Shown: positions 1 through 7,759, numbered from the stretch's first letter. The stretch: 10,851 bases of DNA from Caryophanales bacterium UBA7476 (GCA_002477275.1 DLOU01000038.1:40014-50864), one strand, 5' to 3'. Program-made: numbers and translations. Notes: generated by a model from the letters alone, not told the origin.

Positions 1-1346
1 CACCATTTACAGTTCATGAAGGTGGATTAATTAAAGATGGCTATAATAGTGAACTTGACGAATTAAGAACAGTTAAATCAGGATCAAAAGACTTTATTTT
101 AACACTTGAAAGAGAAGAAAAAGAAAGAACTGGAATAAAGAATTTAAAAGTAGGTTATAACAAAGTATTTGGATATTATATTGAAGTAACTAAAGGTAAT
201 AAGAATTTAGTTAAAGATGAGTGGGGATGGGATAGAAAACAAACACTAGCAAATTGTGAAAGATATACAACACCACTTCTTAAAGAAAAGGAAAACATTA
301 TTTTAGGTGCTGAAGAAAAAATTATTAATTTAGAGTATAAGTTGTTCATGGATACCAGAGAAGTAGTAAAAAGATATATAACAAACTTACAAGAAATTTC
401 TAAAATAATAAGTGAAGTTGATATGCTTCAAAGTTTTTCAGTAGTAAGTGATGATAATAAACTTGTAAGACCAACCCTTACAGATGATAAAGAAATTGAA
501 TTCATAGAATGTAGACATCCAGTAGTAGAAAAAGTAATGAAAGATAAATATATCCCCAATGACATTATTATGGATAAAAAAACAAATATATTATTAATAA
601 CTGGTCCTAATATGGCTGGTAAATCAACATATATGAGACAATGTGCTATTACAATAATAATGGCTCAAATTGGTTGTTTTGTTCCATGTAAGAGTGCAAC
701 AATGCCTATATTTGATAAGATATTTACTAGAATTGGAGCAAGCGATGATTTAGTAAGTGGAGAATCAACATTTATGGTTGAGATGAAAGAAGCAGAATAT
801 GCTATAAGTGAAGCAACAGAAAATAGTCTAATTCTTTTTGATGAATTAGGAAGAGGAACTGCAACATATGATGGGATGGCACTTGCTCAGGCTATTCTAG
901 AATATATACATGATAAAATAAAAGCTAAAACAATGTTTTCAACACACTATCACGAATTAGTATCACTTGATAAAAAATTAAAGAATTTACAAAATGTGCA
1001 TGTTTCTGCACTTGAAGAAGATGGACATATAACATTCCTACATAAAGTAAAAAAAGGTGCAGTAGATAAAAGTTATGGTATTCATGTAGCAAGTCTTGCA
1101 GGACTTCCAGACAGTTTAATTACTCGAAGTAAAGAAATACTTAGTAAATACGAAAATAGTAGTAAAAATAAACAAAAAGAAATAAGTCCATATGAACAAA
1201 CAAGTTTATTTGATACATTTGAACCAGTAGTGAAAGAAAGCAAAATAGAAAAAGAAATTGAAGCGATTAATCCACTTGAGATGACTCCAATGGATGCTCT
1301 TAACTTTTTATATAAAATAAAACAAGAAATAAAGAAAGATAAATAG
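1..1346 (+). CDS. mutS: DNA mismatch repair protein MutS, C-terminal half (5' end outside window)
   Basis: MutS recognises base mismatches and small loops as a dimer and uses ATP to recruit the downstream repair steps. The frame is open from the left edge (first full codon at 3) to a TAG at 1344-1346, giving 447 residues; family members are about 850-900, so the mismatch-binding and connector domains lie outside. Fragment numbering: the core/clamp region carries VGYNKVFGYYIEV (50-62) and RKQTLANCERYTTP (78-91). The ABC-type ATPase has Walker A TGPNMAGKST (200-209), the MutS signature with SGESTFMVEM (about 253-262), Walker B ending in D280-E281, and the STHYHEL switch (H315). The C-terminal dimerisation helices end with MTPMDALNFLYKIKQEI. 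All ATPase motifs are intact. A TTG/ATG inside the clamp (342-350) is not a real start because homology continues upstream. mutL, a frequent neighbour, does not follow; the next gene is convergent, 7 nt away. Confidence 0.97.
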   Translation, partial: PFTVHEGGLIKDGYNSELDELRTVKSGSKDFILTLEREEKERTGIKNLKVGYNKVFGYYIEVTKGNKNLVKDEWGWDRKQTLANCERYTTPLLKEKENIILGAEEKIINLEYKLFMDTREVVKRYITNLQEISKIISEVDMLQSFSVVSDDNKLVRPTLTDDKEIEFIECRHPVVEKVMKDKYIPNDIIMDKKTNILLITGPNMAGKSTYMRQCAITIIMAQIGCFVPCKSATMPIFDKIFTRIGASDDLVSGESTFMVEMKEAEYAISEATENSLILFDELGRGTATYDGMALAQAILEYIHDKIKAKTMFSTHYHELVSLDKKLKNLQNVHVSALEEDGHITFLHKVKKGAVDKSYGIHVASLAGLPDSLITRSKEILSKYENSSKNKQKEISPYEQTSLFDTFEPVVKESKIEKEIEAINPLEMTPMDALNFLYKIKQEIKKDK

Positions 1347-1360
1347 TCTTTCTTTATTTT
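1327..1360. terminator. Bidirectional terminator shared by mutS and the flippase gene
   Basis: A perfect 13-bp stem pairs 1327-1339 (AAATAAAGAAAGA) with 1347-1359 (TCTTTCTTTATTT) around a 7-nt loop, TAAATAG. On the + strand the 3' arm itself ends in a T-run. On the - strand the hairpin is followed by a T-rich stretch (complement of about 1310-1326), so it can serve both converging genes. The mutS stop codon sits in the loop and the flippase stop codon (1354-1356, minus) sits in the stem, so the structure overlaps both coding ends. The stem is AT-rich, so its strength is inferred rather than certain. Confidence 0.8.
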
Positions 1361-2643
1361 AATTTACGCTTAACCTGCTTATAATTTAAGTAAGTTACTA
1401 CAACAATATTTAAACTGGTAGATAAGATATATCCAAATAATCCTATCTTAAGTAAAGAAAAAAGAGGTAAAAATATAAGTCTTATCAAAACACCCACAGT
1501 ATTTGAAATAAAGTTTTCTTTTGACATCCCAGTAGCATCTAGAACTGCTGAAAGTGGAGATTGAATATATTGAAATAAACATACAGGAGCAAGAATTCGT
1601 ATATATTTAGCTCCCTTATTTGTTTTATAAAGTAAAAGAAGAATTTGTTCTGGAAATAATTCCAATATTATAGTAAAAGAAATACCAATAATAAGTGAAA
1701 AGAAAATAGAAAGTTTAACCTTTCTTTTAACAGATTTTACATTACCATTATTATATTCTTTCGAAATATTAGGAAGTAGAGCCTGACTAAGAGCAAGAGT
1801 AAAAAAACTAGGTAAAAGAATTATAGGTAATGAATAACCATTAATAATGCCATATTCATATACTATATATTGATTTGAATAACCAACCAAAATAAGTGTA
1901 TTAGTTAGGATAATAGGTTCTAAAAAATAACAAACAGAAGAAACTAATCTAGTTAATGTAGTTGGAACACTAATAGAAAGACTTTCTTTTAAATATAATC
2001 TACTGGGATAAATATCTTTTTTTGTAATAACAAAATTCTTAGGTAAAAATAAGAACAAAACGATAATAGAAATAATTTCACATATAATATTTGATAAAAT
2101 AACAAGAGCAACCTGATATTTTATCTCTAAATAATTAAATTTATAAATTAGAATTAAAAGAAGCAAAATTCTAACTAAATCCTCAACAATATTAGATATT
2201 ATATGTGGAAGCATTTTTTCCCTTCCAAAAAAATAACTTCTTAGTAAACTAGATATAGATGTAAAAGGTATAACAAAAGCAATTGACATTAGTGATATTA
2301 GACATTTTTCACTATGTAATAATTTTAAAGCTAAAGTTTTAGAAAAAATTAAAATAAAAATCATTAATAATATATTTATTAACATTACAAATATTGTTGA
2401 AGTAAAAATAAGTTTTTTATTATTTTTATCTCCTTGACTAACAAGTTTACTAATACTTACAGGAAAGCCAAAAGAAGCAAGATTTACAAATAAAATAAAG
2501 GAAGGAAGAATCATCATATATATACCAATACCATCTGTTTTTAAATATCTCGATAAAATAACTTTACAAACCATTCCTAAAATCTTAGTAATAACTCCAC
2601 CAATCATTAATATAAGAGTACTTTTTATAAATTTTTCTTTCAT
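1354..2643 (-). CDS. SpoVB/MurJ-type polysaccharide (lipid-linked oligosaccharide) flippase, MOP superfamily
   Basis: Predicted integral membrane protein of 429 residues that would move lipid-linked cell-wall or polysaccharide precursors across the cytoplasmic membrane. The N-terminus (GGVITKILGMVCKVILSRYL, then GIGIYMMILPSF and FGFPVSISKLVSQGD) is the typical start of the SpoVB/MVF family. A mid-protein block (YEYGIINGYSLPIILLPSFF, then ALSQALLPNISKEY) matches the SpoVB pattern around the central helices. I count about 12 hydrophobic segments. SpoVB and YtgP of Bacillus are roughly 520-540 residues with 14 segments, so this is a short member. The ATG at 2641-2643 is kept because it sits just before TM1, yet no Shine-Dalgarno-like sequence precedes it. 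It is transcribed alone, divergent from the Glu-rich protein gene and convergent with mutS. The family is secure; the choice between a SpoVB, MurJ or capsule flippase role is not, so no symbol is given. Confidence 0.88.
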   Translation of the reverse strand: MKEKFIKSTLILMIGGVITKILGMVCKVILSRYLKTDGIGIYMMILPSFILFVNLASFGFPVSISKLVSQGDKNNKKLIFTSTIFVMLINILLMIFILIFSKTLALKLLHSEKCLISLMSIAFVIPFTSISSLLRSYFFGREKMLPHIISNIVEDLVRILLLLILIYKFNYLEIKYQVALVILSNIICEIISIIVLFLFLPKNFVITKKDIYPSRLYLKESLSISVPTTLTRLVSSVCYFLEPIILTNTLILVGYSNQYIVYEYGIINGYSLPIILLPSFFTLALSQALLPNISKEYNNGNVKSVKRKVKLSIFFSLIIGISFTIILELFPEQILLLLYKTNKGAKYIRILAPVCLFQYIQSPLSAVLDATGMSKENFISNTVGVLIRLIFLPLFSLLKIGLFGYILSTSLNIVVVTYLNYKQVKRKLK

Positions 2644-2669
2644 ATTAAAGGATATGAGAAAAAAAATAA

Positions 2670-2698
2670 TTTAGAATAATTAAAATATATGTTATTAT
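2670..2698 (+). promoter_or_regulatory. Candidate promoter for the Glu-rich protein gene
   Basis: TTTAGA (2670-2675) and TATTAT (2693-2698) are 17 nt apart, and a TG sits one base before the -10 (2690-2691), forming an extended -10. Transcription would start near 2705, leaving a leader of about 90 nt. The -10 overlaps the opposite-strand -10 of the flippase almost completely. A second, weaker option is TATGAT at 2764-2769. Confidence 0.45.
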
Positions 2699-2720
2699 AG
2701 ATATGTAAACCACATGACAA
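2694..2720 (-). promoter_or_regulatory. Candidate promoter for the flippase gene
   Basis: Read on the minus strand, TTGTCA (complement of 2715-2720) lies 15 nt before a consensus TATAAT (complement of 2694-2699). The -35 matches TTGACA at five of six positions, but the spacer is short; a weaker TTTTGT gives the usual 17 nt. Transcription would begin near 2687, leaving a leader of about 44 nt. Inference from sequence only. Confidence 0.5.
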
Positions 2721-2797
2721 AATTTTTAAATTAATAATTATTTAGTTCACATTACAAAATATTTATGATAGACTTAATTTAGATAGAGGTGGATGTA

Positions 2798-4042
2798 ATG
2801 ATCGATTTAACAAGTATTGTAAAAAGTAGTACATTTATAACAATATGCATAGGTATAATACTAATTAGCGGGCTTATGGTAACTATACATTTAATTATTA
2901 AAAATAAGGAAAAAAGAAAACAAAAACAAAACACTAAAGAGTTAAATGATACATTGACAATGGAAATTCTAAATGAAAAGAATAGTCCAGTAGTTGTACT
3001 TCCAGAAAAAGAAAGCATTGAGAAAGTATCTATAGAAGAAAAACCAGTAGTTGTAATTGACAAGGAAGAACCAAAAATAGATGTAGTTGAAGAACTTTCA
3101 AAAGAAGTAGAAAAGAGTAAAGAAGATATAGAACTTTTAGAAAGTACTAAAATAGAAGAACAACAAGTCCAAATTGCAGAAGATAATCAAGAAGTAAACA
3201 TTATAGATGAAGTTTTAGACAGTAATCCAGAAGATAATACATCTGAATTAAAAGAAGAAATAAAAAAAGAAGAAACTGTATCTAAATATGAAGTAAATGA
3301 AGAAGAAAATTTAGTTTATGCTCCAATTGAATTAGATGAAGAAGAAGCAAAAGAAGCTTTAGAAAAATTAACAATGGAACTTAGTTTAAAAGAACAAGAG
3401 GAACAGCAAGAAGAATTATTAGAAGAAGAAAAGAACATTACTCTTACTAATTTTGAAAGAGAGCAAGAAGAAAATGCTATTATAAGTTTAGATGAATTAA
3501 TGGAAAGAGGAAGAGAAATATATAATAATAATGAAGCTATTGGTTATGATGACGAAGGCGATGAACCAATAACAATTGAACAATTACAAGAAAGATGGGA
3601 AAAAGAAAAACAAACAATTAGTCAAATTCAGTTAGAAGAAAAAATAGAAGAAATAGAATCAAATAAAGAAGAAATAAAAGAAAATATTGTTGTAAATAAG
3701 ACTGATAGTATTCAAAGTACAGTAATTGTTCCAGAGAAAGCTGAAATCAAGGATAATAACACTGAAACATCAAAAGTAGTAAGAAAAGTTGAATTCCCTT
3801 CAATTTTACCAAATAAAAAAGATGTGTATGAGACTAAATTTACAAACAGTCCGATAATTTCTCCAGTATATGGTATAGAAAGAAAGAAATTTGAAGAAGA
3901 AGAAAAACTTCATCCAGAAAAAATTAATAAAAATGACTTAGAATTAGAAAACACTGCTAATTACGAAAAATTTGATGAAGAAATTAAGAAAACAAACGAA
4001 TTTATAGCTGCATTAAAAGAATTACAAAAGAAACTAGATTAA
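2798..4042 (+). CDS. Glu-rich single-pass membrane protein of unknown function
   Basis: I do not recognise this family. The 414-residue product has one hydrophobic segment (about residues 12-34) followed at once by KNKEKRKQKQ. By the positive-inside rule this puts a short N-terminus outside and the long remainder in the cytoplasm. Residues about 45-340 are very rich in Glu and Lys, low in aromatic residues, and probably form coiled coil or disordered linker. The C-terminal part has the only apolar block, SPIISPVYGI (351-360), and ends in a helical, Lys/Glu-rich tail. The start is set at ATG 2798 because AGAGG (2785-2789) lies 8 nt before it. The GTG at 2789 would extend the frame by three codons but overlaps that ribosome-binding site. 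Stop TAA lies inside the terminator hairpin. A scaffold or membrane-tether role is possible but is only inference from the architecture. Confidence 0.85.
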   Translation: MIDLTSIVKSSTFITICIGIILISGLMVTIHLIIKNKEKRKQKQNTKELNDTLTMEILNEKNSPVVVLPEKESIEKVSIEEKPVVVIDKEEPKIDVVEELSKEVEKSKEDIELLESTKIEEQQVQIAEDNQEVNIIDEVLDSNPEDNTSELKEEIKKEETVSKYEVNEEENLVYAPIELDEEEAKEALEKLTMELSLKEQEEQQEELLEEEKNITLTNFEREQEENAIISLDELMERGREIYNNNEAIGYDDEGDEPITIEQLQERWEKEKQTISQIQLEEKIEEIESNKEEIKENIVVNKTDSIQSTVIVPEKAEIKDNNTETSKVVRKVEFPSILPNKKDVYETKFTNSPIISPVYGIERKKFEEEEKLHPEKINKNDLELENTANYEKFDEEIKKTNEFIAALKELQKKLD

Positions 4043-4054
4043 TCTAGTTTTTTT
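4031..4054 (+). terminator. Intrinsic terminator after the Glu-rich protein gene
   Basis: A 20-bp perfect palindrome (AAACTAGATT at 4031-4040, AATCTAGTTT at 4041-4050) forms a stem of about 7-8 bp with a small loop and runs straight into TTTT. The stop codon TAA (4040-4042) lies at the hairpin tip. It separates this gene from the mtaB promoter that follows. Confidence 0.8.
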
Positions 4055-4064
4055 AATTTAATGT

Positions 4065-4073
4065 TGTTATAAT
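4065..4073 (+). promoter_or_regulatory. Extended -10 promoter for mtaB-recD2
   Basis: TGTTATAAT combines the TGn extension with a consensus TATAAT (4068-4073). No good -35 is visible 17 nt upstream, where the preceding terminator's T-run lies, which fits an extended -10 promoter. Expected start near 4080, then AGAGG (4086-4090) 8 nt before the mtaB ATG. The identical nine bases precede the large pilin-like gene. Confidence 0.7.
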
Positions 4074-4098
4074 ATAAAAGGAAAAAGAGGCGATAGAG

Positions 4099-5376
4099 AT
4101 GAAAGTTGGAATATATACTCTTGGTTGTAAAGTAAATATGTATGAAAGTGAATTTGTAGCAAATGAACTTAAAAAAAATGGATATGAAATAAAAGTCTTT
4201 GATGACATATGTGACATTTATATAATAAATACTTGTAGTGTAACTAATACATCTGATAATAAATCAAAAAAAATAATTAGAAATGCAATAAAAAGGAATA
4301 AAGATGCTTGTGTAGTAGCGATGGGATGCTTTATTGAAGCAAATCAAGATTACAAAGAAGATGGAGTAGATATTTATTTAGGTACAAAAGATAAAAGTAA
4401 AATAGTAGAACTTTTAGATGAATACTTTAAAAACAAAGAAAATATAAGAGATTTAACAAAAGAAGAACAAAAAGAATTTGAAGATATGTTCATAACTACT
4501 TTCGAAGGAAGAACAAGAGCATTTATAAAAATACAAGATGGATGTAGAAATTTCTGCTCATTTTGTATAATTCCATATGTAAGAGGTGCTTGTAGAAGTA
4601 AAGACTTTAATAAAGTAATTGATGAAGTAAAAGAATTGACTAAAAACGGTTATAGGGAAATTGTTCTCACAGGAATACATACAGGTAATTATGGAGTTGA
4701 CTTAAAAACAAATTTTGCAAATTTGCTTGAAGAATTAGTAAAAATAAATGATTTAAAAAGACTTCGTATCTCATCAATAGAAATAACAGAATTGAATGAT
4801 AAAGTATTAAAAATATTAAAAGAAAATGACAAAATAGCTAATCACTTACATATTCCACTTCAAGCAGGTTCAGATAAAATTTTAAAAAGTATGAATAGAA
4901 AATATGATTTAGAGTATTTTAAAAACAAAATAAAAGAAATAAGAAAAATAAGACCTGATATTTCAATTTCAACTGATATAATAGTAGGTTTTCCTGGAGA
5001 AGCAGAGAAAGATTTTGAAGAGACTATTAAGACTGCTAGAGAAATAGGTTTCTCAAAAATGCATGTATTTCCTTATTCAGTAAGAAAAGGTACAAAAGCA
5101 GAAAAAATGGATGGTCATCTAGATAATAGCGTAAAAAAAGAAAGAGCAAGAAGATTAATTGAAGTATCTAAAGAACTTGAAATAGATTACATGAATAATT
5201 TTGTTGGAAAAGAAGTAGAAGTATTAACCGAAAATGCTAAAGATGGTTATACATTAGGTCATACTAGTAATTTCTTATTAGTAAAACTAAATAAAAAGCT
5301 AGATAACGATAAATTTGTAAATGTTAAATTAAAAAAAGTAGAATATCCATATATATTAGGTGATATAGATGAGTAA
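4099..5376 (+). CDS. mtaB: tRNA (N6-L-threonylcarbamoyladenosine(37)-C2)-methylthiotransferase MtaB
   Basis: Radical-SAM enzyme that converts t6A37 to ms2t6A37 in tRNAs reading ANN codons, improving decoding accuracy. The 425 residues show the three-domain plan of the family. The N-terminal UPF0004 domain holds three cysteines for the auxiliary [4Fe-4S] cluster: C10 in LGCKVN, C46 in NTCSVTN, C77 in MGCF. The radical-SAM domain has C149-x3-C153-x2-C156 (DGCRNFCSFCIIPYVRG). A C-terminal TRAM-like RNA-binding region covers about 365-425. The opening YTLGCKVNMYESE is typical of MtaB rather than MiaB or RimO. The start is supported by AGAGG 8 nt upstream and the extended -10 promoter. The gene overlaps recD2 by 8 nt (ATGAGTAA), so the two are probably translationally coupled. 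All cluster ligands are present, so it should be active. Confidence 0.95.
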   Translation: MKVGIYTLGCKVNMYESEFVANELKKNGYEIKVFDDICDIYIINTCSVTNTSDNKSKKIIRNAIKRNKDACVVAMGCFIEANQDYKEDGVDIYLGTKDKSKIVELLDEYFKNKENIRDLTKEEQKEFEDMFITTFEGRTRAFIKIQDGCRNFCSFCIIPYVRGACRSKDFNKVIDEVKELTKNGYREIVLTGIHTGNYGVDLKTNFANLLEELVKINDLKRLRISSIEITELNDKVLKILKENDKIANHLHIPLQAGSDKILKSMNRKYDLEYFKNKIKEIRKIRPDISISTDIIVGFPGEAEKDFEETIKTAREIGFSKMHVFPYSVRKGTKAEKMDGHLDNSVKKERARRLIEVSKELEIDYMNNFVGKEVEVLTENAKDGYTLGHTSNFLLVKLNKKLDNDKFVNVKLKKVEYPYILGDIDE

Positions 5377-7567
5377 CTATATAAAAGGTGAATATAAAAG
5401 AAATATATATGATTCAGAAACTGGATATATTGTTGGCCTTTTTAAAGTAAAAGAGTCAAATATAGATGATGAAGAAATAATTAATAAAACAGTTACATTT
5501 ACAGGATACTTTCATGAACTTAATGAAATAGATACTTATATTTTTTACGGAAACTTTGTAGAACATGATAAATATGGAAAACAATTTCAAGTTGAAAGTT
5601 ATGAAAGAGTTAAACCAGAAGAAAAAGATAGTATAGTAGCTTTTTTAACATCAGGCCAATTTAGTGGAATCGGTGAGAAGAAAGCAGAAAAAATAGTAAA
5701 AGTATTAGGAGAAAAAACATTAGATATTATTTTAAATACACCAGATAATCTTTTATTGATACCGGGAATAACAAAAAAGAACGTAGATGAATTACATAAC
5801 AAATTAAAAGAATATGAAAAAAGTTATGATACTATTATAAAACTTGGTAACATTGGTTTTACAACACGAGAATCGATGCTTGTATATAATTTTTACAAGG
5901 ATAAAACACTAGAAATAATTAGCGATAATATTTATGATATTTATTCTAAAATAGATAATATTTCTTTTAAAAGAATAGATCAAATTGCTTTAAAAAATAA
6001 TATACCAAAAGATGACATAATAAGAGTAAAGGCAGCCATAATATATGTAGAAACAGAATTAATTAATAATTTAGGACACAGTGCTTTTTATAAAAAAGAA
6101 CTTAAACCATATATAGATAAAGTATTAGGAATAAGAACAAGCGAAGAAGAATTAAATGATGCATTAGAAGAACTATTAAACCAAAAAGAATTAATACTTT
6201 TAGATGATTTATATTATTTAAAAGATATGTATGAAGCAGAAACTAACATCGTGAAAAGAATTAATATTTTAATTCATAAAAAAGATAATATAATTAAAGA
6301 TATTGATGATAAAGTAAAAGAATTAGAAAAATATTTTGATATTGATTATAACGAAGACCAGGAATTAGCAATTAAAGAAAGTAGTTTGAAGAATTTTCTT
6401 ATTATAACAGGTGGTCCTGGGACTGGAAAAACAACAATATTAAGAGGAATATGTGAACTTTATAGAATAGTAAACAAAATTAAACCTCATGAACTAAATG
6501 ATAGAATAACACTTTTAGCACCAACTGGAAGAGCAGCAAAAAGAATGAGTGAAAAAACAGGATTAAAAGCATCTACTATACATAGATTTTTAAAATGGAA
6601 CAAAGACAATAATAAATTTCAAGTAAATGAGTATAATAAAAGTAAGACAGAATTTGTTCTAATTGATGAAGCTAGTATGATAGATGTATACTTATTTTCA
6701 AGCCTTTTAAAAGGATTAAGATCTGATACAAAGGTTGTTTTAGTAGGAGATGTTGATCAGCTTCCAAGTGTTGGTCCTGGGACTGTGCTTGAAGATTTAA
6801 TTGAAAGCGGTAAAGTGCCAGTAAGAAGGTTAAATTCTCTATATAGACAAAAAGAAGGATCAAATATAACACTTTTAGCGTATGCAATTAAAGAAGGTGT
6901 ATACGATGAAAAAATGTTTAACAAAGATGTTGATTTAACCTTTATTGAATGTAAAAGTAAAGATGTAATTGGAACTATAAAAGAACTATCAAATAATTAT
7001 AGTGATTATTCATATAAAAATTTTCAAATACTTGCTCCAATGTATAAAACATTAAATGGTATTGATAAAATTAATGAAGAATTAACTGAGGTATTTAATA
7101 AAAAATCAAAGAATAAAAAAGAACTAAAAGTTCAAGATGTTATTTATAGAGAAAATGACAAAATACTTCAATTAACTAATATGCCAGATGAAAACGTTTA
7201 TAATGGTGATATAGGAATAATAGAAAAAATAAACACTTCATCAAAAAAAGAAATATATGTAGACTTTGATGGAAATGAAGTGAAATATACACAAGCAAAT
7301 TTCTTAAATTTTAAAAAAGCATATGCAATATCAATTCATAAGAGTCAAGGAAGCGAATTTGACATAGTAATAATACCGTTGGTAAAAGAGTTCAATAAAA
7401 TGTTATATAGAAAATTAATATATACAGCAGTAACAAGATGTAAAAAAAGATTATTTATTGTTGGAGAAAAAGATGCATTTAAGCATGCTATATCAAATAA
7501 TAACGATAATATAAGAAGAACAACAATAAAAAAATTTCTTATAGAAGGAATAAATTCACTTGATTAG
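5369..7567 (+). CDS. recD2: ATP-dependent RecD-like DNA helicase RecD2 (YrrC type)
   Basis: Superfamily 1B helicase that moves 5'-3' on DNA and works in repair and replication-fork maintenance without RecBC. Its 732 residues fit RecD2 (about 715-800). The N-terminal extension that sets RecD2 apart from RecD is present, with helix-hairpin-helix motifs FSGIGEKKAEKIVKVLG (98-114) and LIPGITKKNVDEL (130-142). Helicase motifs are complete: Q-motif around Q331, Walker A GGPGTGKT (348-355), Walker B IDEAS (D433-E434), GDVDQLPSVGPG (460-471), an arginine in LYRQ, SIHKSQG (655-661) and YTAVTR (685-690). The ATG lies inside the end of mtaB, with AGGTGAT (5358-5364) as its ribosome-binding site. A 46-residue gene follows 26 nt downstream. 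Nothing looks truncated or degraded. Confidence 0.96.
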   Translation: MSNYIKGEYKRNIYDSETGYIVGLFKVKESNIDDEEIINKTVTFTGYFHELNEIDTYIFYGNFVEHDKYGKQFQVESYERVKPEEKDSIVAFLTSGQFSGIGEKKAEKIVKVLGEKTLDIILNTPDNLLLIPGITKKNVDELHNKLKEYEKSYDTIIKLGNIGFTTRESMLVYNFYKDKTLEIISDNIYDIYSKIDNISFKRIDQIALKNNIPKDDIIRVKAAIIYVETELINNLGHSAFYKKELKPYIDKVLGIRTSEEELNDALEELLNQKELILLDDLYYLKDMYEAETNIVKRINILIHKKDNIIKDIDDKVKELEKYFDIDYNEDQELAIKESSLKNFLIITGGPGTGKTTILRGICELYRIVNKIKPHELNDRITLLAPTGRAAKRMSEKTGLKASTIHRFLKWNKDNNKFQVNEYNKSKTEFVLIDEASMIDVYLFSSLLKGLRSDTKVVLVGDVDQLPSVGPGTVLEDLIESGKVPVRRLNSLYRQKEGSNITLLAYAIKEGVYDEKMFNKDVDLTFIECKSKDVIGTIKELSNNYSDYSYKNFQILAPMYKTLNGIDKINEELTEVFNKKSKNKKELKVQDVIYRENDKILQLTNMPDENVYNGDIGIIEKINTSSKKEIYVDFDGNEVKYTQANFLNFKKAYAISIHKSQGSEFDIVIIPLVKEFNKMLYRKLIYTAVTRCKKRLFIVGEKDAFKHAISNNNDNIRRTTIKKFLIEGINSLD

Positions 7568-7593
7568 TTAATACTAATTATGAGGTGAATAAT

Positions 7594-7734
7594 ATGAAGA
7601 AAAAACTATTAATAGGAACTACAATTGGATTAGGAGCTCTTTATTTATATAAAAAGAAATATCCTGATATGTTACATGATATGAAAATGGCAATAAAAGA
7701 TACATGTGAAATGATAGTTAATGTAATGGAATAA
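7594..7734 (+). CDS. Small membrane-anchored protein, 46 aa, unknown function
   Basis: A short gene closes the mtaB-recD2 unit. It has a good ribosome-binding site (GAGGTGA, 7582-7588, 5 nt before the ATG), a short hydrophobic stretch LLIGTTIGLGALYLY (residues 5-19) after MKKK, a basic KKKY segment, then an amphipathic tail rich in Met and acidic residues (MLHDMKMAIKDTCEMIVNVME is split by one Lys at 31). The layout resembles small one-helix membrane proteins such as the YtxH type, but I cannot assign a family. Its own ribosome-binding site, the codon use shared with neighbours, and a strong terminator beginning at its stop codon all argue that it is a real gene. It is 26 nt after recD2 and probably shares its transcript. 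Confidence 0.7.
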   Translation: MKKKLLIGTTIGLGALYLYKKKYPDMLHDMKMAIKDTCEMIVNVME

Positions 7735-7759
7735 AGATAAAAATTATCTTTATTTTTTT
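7731..7759 (+). terminator. Intrinsic terminator ending the mtaB-recD2-small ORF unit
   Basis: A perfect 10-bp stem pairs ATAAAGATAA (7731-7740) with TTATCTTTAT (7744-7753) around an AAA loop, followed by a run of T to 7759. The stop codon of the 46-aa gene (7732-7734) is part of the stem. It isolates the following large gene as its own transcription unit. Confidence 0.85.

Noticed and set aside
2701..2790. Leader upstream of the Glu-rich gene as a possible riboswitch
   Set aside because: The roughly 85-90 nt are almost pure A/T with only short weak palindromes and no recognisable aptamer or terminator; likely an ordinary leader.
2789..2797. GTG at 2789 as start of the Glu-rich protein
   Set aside because: It overlaps the AGAGG ribosome-binding site; ATG 2798 has the correct 8-nt spacing.
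2779..3063. Minus-strand 94-codon frame opposite the start of the Glu-rich gene
   Set aside because: It is the complement of the membrane-helix and GAA-rich coding region, giving an artificial Phe/Ser-rich product with no start signal.
3060..3700. GAAGAA-rich stretches as a DNA microsatellite
   Set aside because: They are interrupted Glu/Lys codon runs in a charged protein, without a regular unit or exact tandem copies.
7563..7578. ATTAGT/ACTAAT inverted repeat just after recD2, possible terminator
   Set aside because: Only 6 AT-rich base pairs and no T-run follows; the small downstream gene likely shares the transcript.
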